DNA of 43,681 bases, taken from the NCBI GenBank assembly GCA_040880305.1, contig JBBDIP010000012.1, positions 1-43,681 on the forward strand, given 5' to 3'. Shown here in pieces: positions 15,805 to 25,173 of the stretch. The stretch comes from JBBDIP01 sp040880305. Lineage in GTDB: Bacteria > Bacillota > Sulfobacillia > Fermentithermobacillales > Fermentithermobacillaceae. The notes below the pieces were generated by a model. It did no database searches and had not been told where the DNA came from. It saw only the letters and a list, made by a program, of their open reading frames with translations. Each line of letters opens with the position of its first letter. Position 1 is the first letter of the stretch. The translations under genes and the position numbers were made by a program.

Positions 15805-16992
15805 CTAGAAGACCCCTAGCCGGGCAAGCATTCGCGCGAGAGATGTCAGCGCGCGGACCGCCCTGCCGGCGGGGGTCTTTTTGTTGACCCACTCCCCTGC
15901 CAGGAGGTCCGTCCTGCCCACGACGTCCTCGCCCAGTTTGAGCAAAGCCCGGCCCACCACCGCGCCGCCCGGGCAGGGCGCTTTCACGCTGGAAGGCAGA
16001 TCCAGGTCAATCCATAACCCCAAAGAGTATTTGGGTACGCACGCCAGTAAGTCAGTGGCGCACGAGAGCGGGACTTTCGACTGCGTGGCGCCTCTGGCTG
16101 GCAGAGCGAGCAGCGTCTCCCCGGCGCGGGCGACTTGCGTCACGCGGTAGTTGTTGAAGCCGAAATCAAGTAGTCGCGCAGCGTCGTCCCAGCGGTCGCC
16201 CGCGTTCAACACCACGGCCAGGAGCCTCATGCCGTCTCGAGTCGCCGAGGCTACCAGGCACTGACCGGCAGACTCCGTGGTCCCCGTCTTCACGCCGTCG
16301 GCGCCCAAATAGGCCCACAGTAGGCGGTTGGTATTGGCAAGCTGGATGCGCGTTTCCTGCCTGGCGTCAATCACGTCTTTTTCCTTTGTAGCTACCAGGT
16401 GCTTGAAATACGGGTGCCGCAAGCAAGTCCTGGCTATGAGCGCGAGGTCGAAAGCCGTGGTGTAGTGATTTGGGTCGGTGAGCCCGTGAGGGTTTTGAAA
16501 GCGTGTGTTGATAGCGCCGATGTCTTCAGCTCTTTGGTTCATCATGTTGAAGAAAGTGCCGACGGTGCCGCCTATGTGTTCGGCGATCGCCCAGGCGGCG
16601 TCATTGCCGGAATTCAGCATAAGGCCGTAGAGCAGGTCGGTAAGAGAAAACACCTCGCCTGACCTCAAATACATGCTGGAGCCGGGCTGGTCGGCTGCTT
16701 CCGCGGAGATCTCCACAAGGTCGTCAAGCCTTCCATTCTCGAGAGCCAGGAGCGCGGTCATCATCTTGGTGATACTTGCGGGGTACATCCTGCGGAAGGC
16801 GTTCTTGTCACAAAGGATCGTTCCTGTCTGCCATTCGATCAAGATTGCGGCTTCGCACGACAGGTACGGAGGCTGAGCTGAAACCGAAGGGGCCGCAAGG
16901 ACAGACGCCCGCGGCAAGAGCAAGAAGCCTAACATGCAGATCAACGTGAGCCAAGCAACGCGCCTGGCCGCCAACAACGGTCGCCGCGCCAA
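15805..16992 (-). CDS. dacF: D-alanyl-D-alanine carboxypeptidase (DacF/PBP5 family)
   Basis: This serine-type D,D-carboxypeptidase removes the terminal D-Ala of peptidoglycan stem peptides. From the TTG start at 16992 it has 395 residues. A signal peptide covers about 1-34 (LICMLGFLLLP core, cleavage near VLAA). The three active-site motifs are SITK (73-76, catalytic Ser73), SGN (128-130) and KTG (235-237). A C-terminal domain and a final amphipathic helix (RALTSLARMLARLG) fit membrane association. The frame is open to 17055, overlapping rodZ. The TTG at 16992 has GGGAG 8 nt upstream and lies just after the rodZ stop, so I prefer it; a GTG at 17001 is an alternative. It may be dacB or dacF type; in Bacillota dacF is sporulation-linked. 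Confidence 0.9.
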   Translation of the reverse strand: MARRPLLAARRVAWLTLICMLGFLLLPRASVLAAPSVSAQPPYLSCEAAILIEWQTGTILCDKNAFRRMYPASITKMMTALLALENGRLDDLVEISAEAADQPGSSMYLRSGEVFSLTDLLYGLMLNSGNDAAWAIAEHIGGTVGTFFNMMNQRAEDIGAINTRFQNPHGLTDPNHYTTAFDLALIARTCLRHPYFKHLVATKEKDVIDARQETRIQLANTNRLLWAYLGADGVKTGTTESAGQCLVASATRDGMRLLAVVLNAGDRWDDAARLLDFGFNNYRVTQVARAGETLLALPARGATQSKVPLSCATDLLACVPKYSLGLWIDLDLPSSVKAPCPGGAVVGRALLKLGEDVVGRTDLLAGEWVNKKTPAGRAVRALTSLARMLARLGVF

Positions 16993-17014
16993 GATCAGCA
17001 CTCCCGAAAGATTA

Positions 17015-17926
17015 CTATTGCGCGGCGCGCACGGTGATGTCCTTAACCGGTCCAAACTCTCCTGCGTTGCCCTGATCCTGTCCGTTCACGATGAGCGAGA
17101 TCACCCACGGCTTTCCCGCACGCACCTTGATCTCGGACTTGCCGGTGATCTTCTGCTCCTGGCCGGGCGACAGGGTTTTCTCGAAGGCCAGCTCGCCGTC
17201 GACGCTGACTCTCACCCAGCAGAAGGAGTCTTTACCCTCCGCTGTGCGGATCACGAGTTCAACAGGTGTACGGTCGACGGTGAACACGGTCGCCTCTTTG
17301 TTCGGGTCGGTCCTCACGATCTTGGGCGCCGGAGGTTCGGGCGGCGGAGTCACGACCGGCGGCGATTCGGACGGCGGAGGCGTAGTTGAGACGGGGGGTT
17401 CCGGCGTCACGGCGGGCTCGGCTTCCCATGTTACCGCCACGTACGCCCCTATAGCCACGATGAAGAGGAGGATGAAAGCCCACATGAAGGGGCGACCTGA
17501 CTTTCTTGGCCGCCGCGCGGCAGGTCGATGCGCTGGCAAGTCCCGCCGGACCGGGGCGTTGGGACGCGACACGGGTACTTCGGGCACCGGCTCGTGTTCG
17601 GCCGGCGGCGCCTCGCTCTGCGAAGAGGGGCGCGGTTTCACCCGCATGGGCGGCGCGTCTCTTTCCTCCACCGCCCTTTGGTAAGCCTGGGAGTAGGCAA
17701 GTCCGTCCAGGCCGAGGAATGTGGCGTAGGTCTTCAGGAACGCCTTGAAATAGGTCGTGCCAGGGGCAGGCGACTCGTCCCCGGCTTCAACAGCCAATAG
17801 GTACTTGGACCGGATCTTAGTCCTGTCGCTGACCTCTCCGATGGAGAGTCCCAAAGACTCCCGTTGAGCCCTGATCTCCGAGCCTATCTCTCGGAGCTTT
17901 TCCTGATACTCCTCAACGCCGGCCAC
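17015..17926 (-). CDS. RodZ-like protein: HTH, membrane segment, DUF4115
   Basis: Residues 8-78 are a Xre-type helix-turn-helix with the RodZ pattern (LGLSIGEVSDRTKIRSKYLLAVEAGD, given here as positions about 25-50). A proline-rich linker (90-145) leads to one membrane segment (148-166). A second Pro/Thr/Ser-rich stretch (168-205) precedes a C-terminal beta domain (about 212-300, DUF4115). RodZ links the MreB cytoskeleton to the cell wall machinery and so affects cell shape. The GTG start has GGGAGG at 8 nt. It lies downstream of asnS by about 30 nt and directly upstream of dacF, another cell-wall gene. The length of 303 is normal. Confidence 0.85.
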   Translation of the reverse strand: MAGVEEYQEKLREIGSEIRAQRESLGLSIGEVSDRTKIRSKYLLAVEAGDESPAPGTTYFKAFLKTYATFLGLDGLAYSQAYQRAVEERDAPPMRVKPRPSSQSEAPPAEHEPVPEVPVSRPNAPVRRDLPAHRPAARRPRKSGRPFMWAFILLFIVAIGAYVAVTWEAEPAVTPEPPVSTTPPPSESPPVVTPPPEPPAPKIVRTDPNKEATVFTVDRTPVELVIRTAEGKDSFCWVRVSVDGELAFEKTLSPGQEQKITGKSEIKVRAGKPWVISLIVNGQDQGNAGEFGPVKDITVRAAQ

Positions 17927-17956
17927 GAGTCTGCCTCCCTCCTAGCCCCAGCAGGT

Positions 17957-19270
17957 CTACGGGCGGAGCCTGGTTATCATCCTGGGGAACGGCGATGCCT
18001 CCCGCAGGTGATCCAGGTGGCACAGCCACGCCACCATGCGCTCGACGCCCAACCCAAACCCGCTATGGGGCACGGAACCATACTTGCGGGTATCAAGATA
18101 CCAGCCGAACTCTTCCATGGGCAAGTGATTCTCTTCGATGCGACTTCTTAGCAGGTCGTAGTCGCTGATCCTCTCGCTGCCGCCTATGATCTCGCCGTAG
18201 CCCTCCGGCGCCAGCAGGTCTGAGGCCAACACCACCTCTGGCCGCTGCGGGTCAGGCTGCATGTAAAACGCCTTCACGGCGGTAGGATACCGTGTGACAA
18301 ACACAGGCTTGTCGAACATAGAGGCGATCGACGTCTCCTGGGGAGAGCCGAAGTCATCCCCCCACTTCATATCAACGTCCATGTCTTGCAGCGCCTTCAC
18401 CGCGTCGTCGTAGCTGATCCTGGCGAAAGGAGCCTTGATGTTGGCAAGGTCCGCAGGATCTCTACCGATTTGACGCAGTTCGCCCTCTCGCCGTTCCACG
18501 ACCCTCTTCACCACGAAGGAGATCATGTCCTCCTCCAGCACCAGGAGCTCCTCAAAACTCATGAAGGCGGCCTCAGGCTCAACCATCCAAAACTCGGTCA
18601 GGTGCCTTCGGGTTTTTGACTTCTCGGCCCTGAAAGTCGGCCCAAAGCAATAGACCTTGCCCAGCGCCATTATGGTCGCCTCGTTGTAGAGCTGGCCGCT
18701 CTGGGAGAGGTACGCCATTTCATCGAAGTACTTGGTGGAGAATAGAGTGCTCTTGCCCTCGCACGCGTTGGGAGTCAGGATAGGCGAGCTGACTTCCAGG
18801 AATCCCTGGTTGTCCAAAAACTCTCTGGACGCGCGCATTACTTCGGCGCGCACAGACAATATAGCGGCCTCTTTCGGTGTGCGGATCCAAAGGTGCCGGT
18901 TATCCAACAAAAACTCGGCCCCGTGTTCCTTCAGGGAGATAGGGTACTCGGGCGCCGCCTCGGCGACCACCGTGATCTGTTTGACCTGCAGCTCATAGCC
19001 ACCAGGGGCCCTATCGTCCTTGTGGACGGACCCGACCACCATCAAAGACGATTCGTGGTTCAGGCTGTCGACCTTTCTGAACAGGTCGTCTCCCAGGTCG
19101 GCCTTAGTGGCCACGCACTGTACAGTGCCTGTCCCATCCCGGAGGATCAGGAACATCACCTTGCCGGACGACCGGCGGTTATAGAGCCATCCCTTCACGC
19201 GTGCGACTTCCCCGTCATGGGCGTGCAGGCCGGCAACTCTCACATCTGGCATTTCACCTGGTGAAGACAA
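17957..19270 (-). CDS. asnS: Asparaginyl-tRNA synthetase
   Basis: This class IIb synthetase has 437 residues. An OB-fold anticodon-binding domain covers about residues 8-105 (VKGWLYNRRSSGKVMFLILRDGTG region). The catalytic domain carries motif 2 as FRAEKSKTRRHLTEFWMVEPE-like residues (about 213-233) and motif 3 as GFGLGVERMVAWL near the C-terminus. The 'EFWMVEPE' wording and the absence of a GAD domain separate it from bacterial AspRS. A non-discriminating archaeal-type AspRS is the main alternative but less likely. The TTG at 19270 has a GGGGGA SD at 7-8 nt; an ATG at 19252 is the alternative start. It lies between UPF0182 (75 nt upstream) and rodZ. Confidence 0.93.
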   Translation of the reverse strand: MSSPGEMPDVRVAGLHAHDGEVARVKGWLYNRRSSGKVMFLILRDGTGTVQCVATKADLGDDLFRKVDSLNHESSLMVVGSVHKDDRAPGGYELQVKQITVVAEAAPEYPISLKEHGAEFLLDNRHLWIRTPKEAAILSVRAEVMRASREFLDNQGFLEVSSPILTPNACEGKSTLFSTKYFDEMAYLSQSGQLYNEATIMALGKVYCFGPTFRAEKSKTRRHLTEFWMVEPEAAFMSFEELLVLEEDMISFVVKRVVERREGELRQIGRDPADLANIKAPFARISYDDAVKALQDMDVDMKWGDDFGSPQETSIASMFDKPVFVTRYPTAVKAFYMQPDPQRPEVVLASDLLAPEGYGEIIGGSERISDYDLLRSRIEENHLPMEEFGWYLDTRKYGSVPHSGFGLGVERMVAWLCHLDHLREASPFPRMITRLRP

Positions 19271-19345
19271 GCGTCATTCCCCCCACGGGACCTCCGTTTA
19301 TTCTATCGATACTATTTGGCGTATCTTTCTGCTGTCAAGCGATCT

Positions 19346-22048
19346 TCACGGGTTGGAGGTCCTTTGCAGCTCCGTGAGCACGCGCCCGAGTTCCGCGATA
19401 GCATTGCCGTAACCCGTCCAGTCCCCTGCGCGGAGGAACTCCTGCGCCTCGGTCCAAAGCCGGTTGGCCTTTGCGACCAGATCGGCCACGCCGACCGGTC
19501 CCCCAGTCGTGGGCGGCGTAGTGCCGGGAGTGACTGGAACAGCAGTCCCGAACAGCTGCGCCAGCGCGTCTTCGGTCGAAGTTCCCATCACGACCTTGCC
19601 CCCGTAGTACATGAGCACCCGCTTAAGTTCCGGTATCTTGATCTTTTCGGCCTGAATGTACAGCGGCTCGATGTAGAGCAGCGAATCCTTGATGGGTAGC
19701 GTCAAGAGATTGCCTCGTATGACCTGGGACCCCACCTGGCCCCACAGCGTCATGCTCTGTGACACCTGGGGGTTCTGGGAGATCAGAGACTCGACCTGCA
19801 TTGGACCTGGCACCAGCTTATCCTTGGGGAACGAGTACATGAGCAGGCTCCCGTACTTGTCCGGGTCGCACCTCGCGGCCAGCCACGCCGTCATGTTTGG
19901 TTTGCCTCGCGGCGTGAACGGCGTCATAAGCACGTACTCAGGCTTGGGCTCCCCCGGCACCGTCATGACCGTGTAGTACGGCTGGACTCCTGCCTCGGCA
20001 TTTCCATATATCTCTGTCGGGATCTCCCAGTAGTCTTCCTTGTTGTAGAATACGCCGGGGTTGGTCATGTGGTACGTGAGGAGTACCCTGCTCTGAATCT
20101 TGAACAGGTCCTCGGGATACCGGATGTGTGACTTTAGGGATTCCGACATCTGGGATATCGGGGTAAGCAGGTTCGGGAATATTTTGGCGTAGGTGGCCAG
20201 CACCGGGTCTTCTTCGTCGGCCCGGTAAAAGTTCATACCGCCGTTGTACGCGTCGATGACTACCTTGACCGAGTTGCGGACGTAGTTGAGGCGGGTCACC
20301 GGGTCAGGTTGGCTATAGGGATAGTTGGCGGAAACGGTGTAGGCGTCGACGATCCAGTAGAGCTTGCCGTCGGCCACGACCATGTACGGATCCGAGTCGT
20401 ACATGAAGAACGGAGCGATGGTCTGGACCCTCTCCATGATGTTGCGCCGAAACACCACTTTGGCTTCCGGGGTCATGGCGCCTGAGACCAGGATTTGGTA
20501 GTCCCTGAAGCGCAGCATGAAGGCCAGTCTGGACAAGAGACTCCCAACCGGGACGCCCCCGGTTCCCTGGTAGAAGGTGGGCGCGATGTCATCGCTGGTA
20601 GAGCGGGGGTAGTCGAACTCGGGTTCTTTGGTGTTGACGACTATGTACTGGTTGGTGAGCTCGCCAAAGTACAGCTCAGGGCGGTCGAGCTTAAGATCCG
20701 TGCTCGTCTTGGGCGGTATGTCCGAGAAGTAGAAAGCGGGAAGTCCCTCGGCGGTGACCTCCGACGCCGGGCTCATGACCACGCCGTAGCCGTGAGTGTA
20801 CTTGAGGTGGAGGTTAATCCAGGTATTAGCCTCGGCCGGCAGGGAGTTGATGTTCAGTTCCCTGGGGGAAAGCAGCACCAGTCTGTACTGCCCATCCACC
20901 GTGTAGCGGTCGACGTCCACGTCGTTGAACTTGTAGTACATCCGGATCTCTTGGACCTGCGTGTACGCATCTTTCAAGACCCGGTAGTCCCACCAGCGGA
21001 AGTTGGTTACGGTACCCTGGTCCGCGCGTAGGTCCTCGGCAGTCAGAGTGTCGACGGCCGGGAACTCCACCCTTTCAACCTCGTCGAGGTTGAATGCCTG
21101 CCTGGTGAATTTGATGTTCTGCTCGATAAAAGGCAGTTCGTAGGCCAACTCGTTGGGTGACACCGTGAACTGCTGCATGAAGGTCGGATAAGCGTACCCT
21201 ATCACCATCCCAAGGACCACGAGGCCGGCCACAGAGAAGGCTATGTAACGGAAGCTGCGAACGGCGAGGCCCAGTAGCGACAAGGCAGCGCCGGCCAGAG
21301 CCACGATCATTAGGAGCCGGAAGGCCGGGACCTGCGCGTGTATGTCGGTGTAAGAAGCTCCGAAAGCCGCGCCCCGCGGGGAGTACATGAGATTCCAGAT
21401 ATTTATCTGGTACCCCCATGCTTTGACGGCAAAGAGCACGGCCACCAGGATCGAAAGGTGGACTCTGGCCCTGCGCTCAACCATGAGGCGGCGCGGGGCG
21501 AACCGGAGGTCTCCCAGCACAAAATACACAAGGGCCGATACCAGCAACGAGGTCAGAAGGGCTACCCACAAGTGCTGCTGGATAAGCCTAACGAACGGCA
21601 ATCCGAAAATGTAGAAACTGACGTCCTTGCCGAAGAACGGGTCGGCGACGCCGAAGGGCGTCTGGTTGAAGAATGCCAGGACCACGTGCCACTGCGTATA
21701 GGCCGCCAGAGCTCCCAGCACCCCCACGACCGCCGCGGGCAGGAGTATCCATCGTCTCGCTCTTCGTGGCAGAGTAATGGGGATGGGCATCACCAACCCG
21801 CCGATCAAGGTCAGGTCCTGGCGCCGCCAGAGTATGGCCTCAAGGCTCACGAAAGTTATTAGGAAGAAGATCAGCCCGCCTGCCAGGCCGATCCCTACCC
21901 TGGCCGTCAGGATCCTGGTGAATACCGAAAGAAACCCGACTTCTTTGAACCACAGCACGTCCGTGTACAAGGTCGCGAGCGCCGTGGCAGCAAGCCCAAT
22001 TGCCAGCGCGATCCCGACCAAGACCCAAAGCCATCTTTGTCTGGGCAT
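19346..22048 (-). CDS. UPF0182 family large membrane protein
   Basis: This 900-residue protein matches the UPF0182 family (COG1615), whose function is unknown. Residues 1-310 contain about seven membrane segments. The first is at 8-28, and the 'DVSFYIFGLPF' segment at about 143-153 is a family signature. Residues 310-860 form a large soluble region, probably outside the cell, with many aromatic residues and family blocks such as the SPNELAYELPFIEQNIKFTR region (positions about 298-317) and the LFKIQSRVLLTYHM stretch. A Thr/Pro-rich linker precedes a short C-terminal helical segment. The ATG has a GGGGAGG SD. The gene starts 24 nt after the broken M20 gene. Confidence 0.92.
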   Translation of the reverse strand: MPRQRWLWVLVGIALAIGLAATALATLYTDVLWFKEVGFLSVFTRILTARVGIGLAGGLIFFLITFVSLEAILWRRQDLTLIGGLVMPIPITLPRRARRWILLPAAVVGVLGALAAYTQWHVVLAFFNQTPFGVADPFFGKDVSFYIFGLPFVRLIQQHLWVALLTSLLVSALVYFVLGDLRFAPRRLMVERRARVHLSILVAVLFAVKAWGYQINIWNLMYSPRGAAFGASYTDIHAQVPAFRLLMIVALAGAALSLLGLAVRSFRYIAFSVAGLVVLGMVIGYAYPTFMQQFTVSPNELAYELPFIEQNIKFTRQAFNLDEVERVEFPAVDTLTAEDLRADQGTVTNFRWWDYRVLKDAYTQVQEIRMYYKFNDVDVDRYTVDGQYRLVLLSPRELNINSLPAEANTWINLHLKYTHGYGVVMSPASEVTAEGLPAFYFSDIPPKTSTDLKLDRPELYFGELTNQYIVVNTKEPEFDYPRSTSDDIAPTFYQGTGGVPVGSLLSRLAFMLRFRDYQILVSGAMTPEAKVVFRRNIMERVQTIAPFFMYDSDPYMVVADGKLYWIVDAYTVSANYPYSQPDPVTRLNYVRNSVKVVIDAYNGGMNFYRADEEDPVLATYAKIFPNLLTPISQMSESLKSHIRYPEDLFKIQSRVLLTYHMTNPGVFYNKEDYWEIPTEIYGNAEAGVQPYYTVMTVPGEPKPEYVLMTPFTPRGKPNMTAWLAARCDPDKYGSLLMYSFPKDKLVPGPMQVESLISQNPQVSQSMTLWGQVGSQVIRGNLLTLPIKDSLLYIEPLYIQAEKIKIPELKRVLMYYGGKVVMGTSTEDALAQLFGTAVPVTPGTTPPTTGGPVGVADLVAKANRLWTEAQEFLRAGDWTGYGNAIAELGRVLTELQRTSNP

Positions 22049-22072
22049 CTAGCGAAAACCTCCCCTGATTCT

Positions 22073-22475
22073 TTACTGCGCGCCGACGCCGAGAGCGCGG
22101 TCCCACATAGCGAAGTACTCATCAATGCTCATAGCCGGACGGAAGTCGGCCCTAACCTTCCGCGCCAAGGAAGCGTCATCCCACAACAGGTCAACCACCG
22201 TGAGCGCCATCAACTTGGCCGGGAGCACGTATGCGGTCTCTGGATTTTGGGCCCGGGCGCCCGGTATTAAGCCGGGCAGCCACTTCGGTGATCCCAAGCC
22301 CTTCGGTCACTGCAAGTCCGAGGTCGGACAGCGTTTTGGCGACAATGCCGGCCGTCCGTGTCTCCTTGTACCCCAGCTCAGGGTGCCGGAATATGTCTTC
22401 GCCAATCTCTTTGATCTTGCCGGCGTTGTGGTCTATCTGATCTAGTATTTGGCTTTTTAGCCTTTCGATCGTCAT
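22073..22475 (-). pseudogene. M20 amidohydrolase remnant with large internal deletion
   Basis: Two pieces of one M20-type peptidase are joined out of frame. From the ATG at 22475 about 70 residues match the N-terminus of the family (LKSQILDQIDHN, the IFRHPELGYKETRTA block, and GITEVAARLNTGRPGP). After about base 22260 the other frame gives the family's C-terminus (NPETAYVLPAKLMALTVVDLL and a final ADFRPAMSIDEYFAMWD stretch), ending at the TAA at 22073-22075. About 250-300 central residues are absent, including the metal-binding HxCGH and EE motifs. The break lies at or near the GGGCCC run at 22249-22262. A full-length member of the same superfamily occurs at 38303-39730. Confidence 0.8.
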
Positions 22476-22554
22476 TGTTGGAAGTCTAACCCGCCTTTCC
22501 TCGCCCTATCCCCAGGAAATTCTAGGCGGGCCTGGCTTATCCTGCATAGGGGAA

Positions 22555-22659
22555 CTAAATGGCGGCGCCCTCGACCACCCATGGCGGAATCGGGGCCCCC
22601 GGGAACAGCGATTCAGCCACGAATCCTCCGACAAAGCTGGTGACTATCACGGGGGCGGG
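22555..22659 (-). pseudogene. Possible C-terminal gene remnant after hutU
   Basis: In the gap between hutU and the M20 remnant, one minus-strand frame ends with a protein-like tail of about 34 residues (VIVTSFVGGFVAES, then LFPGAPIPPWVVEGAAI) before a TAG at 22555. It has no start or SD of its own and is preceded by a GC-rich hairpin. The hydrophobic, glycine-rich composition resembles the C-terminus of a real protein, but I do not recognise the family. It could also be chance in GC-rich DNA. Confidence 0.3.
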
Positions 22660-22670
22660 CTTGCGCCCGC
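22655..22670. repeat. GC-rich hairpin downstream of hutU
   Basis: GCGGGC-TTGC-GCCCGC is a perfect 6-bp stem with a tetraloop about 30 nt after the hutU stop. No T-run follows on the minus strand, so it is not a standard intrinsic terminator, though it could stabilise the mRNA end. Confidence 0.5.
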
Positions 22671-22697
22671 ACCCGCGATCCTTTGGGTCTTGGAGCG

Positions 22698-24380
22698 CTA
22701 CTTTATCATGGGCATCTTGAGCCCCAGCCTCTTCCCCGTCTCCACGGCCTCTTCGTAGCCGGCGTCGGCATGTCTCGCGACTCCGGTGCCCGGGTCTGTG
22801 TTGAGGACCCGCTCCAGCCTCCACGTGGCTTCATCAGAGCCGTCAGCCACCACCACCATACCTGCGTGGATGGAGAGTCCAATCCCGACTCCCCCACCGT
22901 GGTGCACCGACACCCAGCTTGCGCCGGAAACCGCGTTCACAAGGGCGTTGAGGATAGGCCAATCGGCTATGGCGTCCGAGCCGTCCTTCATGCCTTCGGT
23001 CTCCCTGTACGGGGAGGCTACTGAGCCGGTGTCCAGGTGATCTCTGCCTATCACGATAGGCCCTTTGAGGACGCCGTCTTTCACCATCCGGTTGATCGCA
23101 AGTCCGAACTTCTTCCTCTCGCCCAGCCCCAGCCAGCAGACCCTGGCCGGCAGCCCCTGGAACTGGACGTGCTTCTCGGCTTTTTCAATCCATCGCGCCA
23201 GAGACTTGTTCTCGGGGAACAGCTCCAGGACGGCCTTGTCGGTGGCCAGGACATCGGCGGGGTCACCCGACAGCGCCGCCCACCTGAACGGACCTCTTCC
23301 CTGGCAGAACAGCGGGCGTATGTAAGCCGGAACAAAGCCGGGGTACGCGAACGCGTCCCCGTAACCGGCGACCTTGGCCTGGCCCCGGAGGTTGTTGCCG
23401 TAGTCGAACACCACTGAGCCCCTATTTTGCATCTCCACCATGGTCTCGCAGTGGCGCCTCATGGACTCCATCGAGAGCTTCACATAGGTCTGTGGGTCCT
23501 CGCGGCGAAGCGCAAGCGCCTCTTCGTAGGACATGCCGCCGGGGACGTATCCGTTCAGCGCGTCGTGCGCCGAAGTCTGGTCAGTGACCACATCCGGCAC
23601 CACGCCCATCTTCAGAAGCTCGCCGTGGGTCTCACTCGCGTTTCCCAGGACGGCTATGGACAGGGGCTTCCGCTCGGAGATGGCTTTCCTGGCCATAGCG
23701 ACCGCGTCAACCAGGTCCTTTGCTTGGATGTCAACGTAACCGGTATCCAGGCGGCGTTTTATCCTCGATGGGTCTACCTCGACGATAATGGCGACTCCGT
23801 CGTTCATCGTAACGGCCAGCGGCTGGGCGCCGCCCATGCCGCCTAGTCCGGCAGTGAGGACCAGACGGCCTGCCAGGCTACCGCCAAACTTCATGGTGGC
23901 CAAAGAAGCCAACGTCTCGTATGTGCCCTGGAGGATGCCCTGAGTGCCTATGTAGATCCAGCTCCCGGCGGTCATCTGTCCGTACATCGTGAGCCCTTTG
24001 CCTTCCAGCTCCCAGAAGTCCTCCCAGGTCGCCCACTTGGGTACAAGCATGGCGTTGGATATCAGGACTCTGGGGGCGAGGCGGTGGGTCGGGAACACGG
24101 CGACGGGTTTGCCCGACTGGACGAGGAGAGTCTCCTCATCGCCCAGATCCTTGAGAGCCGCCACGATGGCGTCATAGCACTCCCAGTTCCGGGCGGCCTT
24201 CCCCGTGCCGCCGTATATGATGAGTTCCTCTGGATTCTCGCCAACCTCAAGGTTGTTCATGAGCATCCGGAGCGCCGCTTCCTGCTGCCAGCCCTTGCAC
24301 GACAGCTGGACGCCCCTTGGAGCTTTCACGTTCCTAGCCAAGGACGAAGACCTCGCTTTCATGGGAAGTACTAGCGTCAC
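22698..24380 (-). CDS. hutU: Urocanate hydratase
   Basis: HutU converts urocanate to imidazolonepropionate in histidine breakdown and uses NAD+ as a tightly bound electrophile. The 560-residue length is normal. The NAD-binding glycine loop is TAGLGGMGGAQ (176-186). The conserved catalytic cysteine is expected at Cys415 in ARVCWLGLG. Other family blocks are FCQGRGPFRWAALSGDP (358-374) and IGRDHLDTGSVASPYRETEGMKDGSDA-like residues after 440. The GTG start overlaps the stop of the Cof-type hydrolase gene (GTGA), implying coupling; an ATG at 24362 is the alternative. No hutH, hutI or hutG lies in the window, so the rest of the pathway must be elsewhere or absent. Confidence 0.96.
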   Translation of the reverse strand: MTLVLPMKARSSSLARNVKAPRGVQLSCKGWQQEAALRMLMNNLEVGENPEELIIYGGTGKAARNWECYDAIVAALKDLGDEETLLVQSGKPVAVFPTHRLAPRVLISNAMLVPKWATWEDFWELEGKGLTMYGQMTAGSWIYIGTQGILQGTYETLASLATMKFGGSLAGRLVLTAGLGGMGGAQPLAVTMNDGVAIIVEVDPSRIKRRLDTGYVDIQAKDLVDAVAMARKAISERKPLSIAVLGNASETHGELLKMGVVPDVVTDQTSAHDALNGYVPGGMSYEEALALRREDPQTYVKLSMESMRRHCETMVEMQNRGSVVFDYGNNLRGQAKVAGYGDAFAYPGFVPAYIRPLFCQGRGPFRWAALSGDPADVLATDKAVLELFPENKSLARWIEKAEKHVQFQGLPARVCWLGLGERKKFGLAINRMVKDGVLKGPIVIGRDHLDTGSVASPYRETEGMKDGSDAIADWPILNALVNAVSGASWVSVHHGGGVGIGLSIHAGMVVVADGSDEATWRLERVLNTDPGTGVARHADAGYEEAVETGKRLGLKMPMIK

Positions 24381-25162
24381 AGAACTTTCTTGACGATCTC
24401 CAGAACTCCTTCAGAAAAGTGGCCCGCCGCCACCTGGCCTACCAGCGCTGCGACTTGCGGATGGGCGTTGCCGACGCATGCGCTCCGCCCGGCCCAAGCC
24501 AGCATGTCGAGGTCGTTTAGGCTGTCGCCGACGGCCAGCACGTCTTCTCTGGATACTCCGATTTCCCGGGCCAGGACTTCCAGAGCAGACGCCTTCGAGA
24601 CTCCCGCAGCCTGGAATTCTATGAGATGAGGCAAGCTCAGTAGCACCGTTGCGCCGGGAGCAAATGCCTTTTTGAAGGCCAAAACGTATTCGCGGGCTGC
24701 CTCCGCTGGGACTCTCACCGCGATTTGGGTGGGAGCGATCCTCATTGCATCCAACGACGGCACCACGGTTATGTCGAATGATATGCTCGCCGAGTACTGA
24801 CCGGTTTCGGGTCCCGCCCACTCGGTGAACATATCTTTCCCGGCAATGAAGTAGAAAGGCAAGCGCAGGCTGCGGAGGTGCGTAGCGATACGGCAAGCGG
24901 TTTGCGCGTCAATTGTCCTTTGCATGATCGGGTCCTTGCCTAATGACGCCACCACGGCGCCCCCGTTAGTCACAACCGGGCCGCTGACCTCCAGGTACGA
25001 TAGGTACTTCTCGACCGAACCAAACACCCGGCCGGTGGCGATAGTGAACGCGACGCCTCTTGCCCTGCAGTACTCGACCACCTGTTTGGCCGCTTCCAGA
25101 CCGGATCCGCCGGGTCCCAAGAGGGTCCCGTCGAGATCGCACGCAAGGAGTCTCACAGCCAC
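24377..25162 (-). CDS. Cof-type HAD-IIB family phosphatase
   Basis: This 261-residue protein belongs to the haloacid dehalogenase superfamily, subclass IIB (Cof/YidA-like). Motif I is DLDGTLLG (9-16) with nucleophile Asp9. Motif II is the ATGR threonine (about 42-45). The motif III lysine is near VSKASAL, and motif IV is GDSLNDLDML (about 217-226). Such enzymes dephosphorylate sugar phosphates, FMN or PLP; the substrate cannot be read from sequence. The GTG start has AGGTGAT close upstream. It follows a small unknown gene by 11 nt and overlaps hutU by 4 nt. Confidence 0.88.
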   Translation of the reverse strand: MAVRLLACDLDGTLLGPGGSGLEAAKQVVEYCRARGVAFTIATGRVFGSVEKYLSYLEVSGPVVTNGGAVVASLGKDPIMQRTIDAQTACRIATHLRSLRLPFYFIAGKDMFTEWAGPETGQYSASISFDITVVPSLDAMRIAPTQIAVRVPAEAAREYVLAFKKAFAPGATVLLSLPHLIEFQAAGVSKASALEVLAREIGVSREDVLAVGDSLNDLDMLAWAGRSACVGNAHPQVAALVGQVAAGHFSEGVLEIVKKVL

Positions 25163-25173
25163 GACATCACCTG

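Noticed and set aside
22655..22670. Intrinsic terminator after hutU
   Set aside because: The stem is perfect but no T-run follows on the minus strand.
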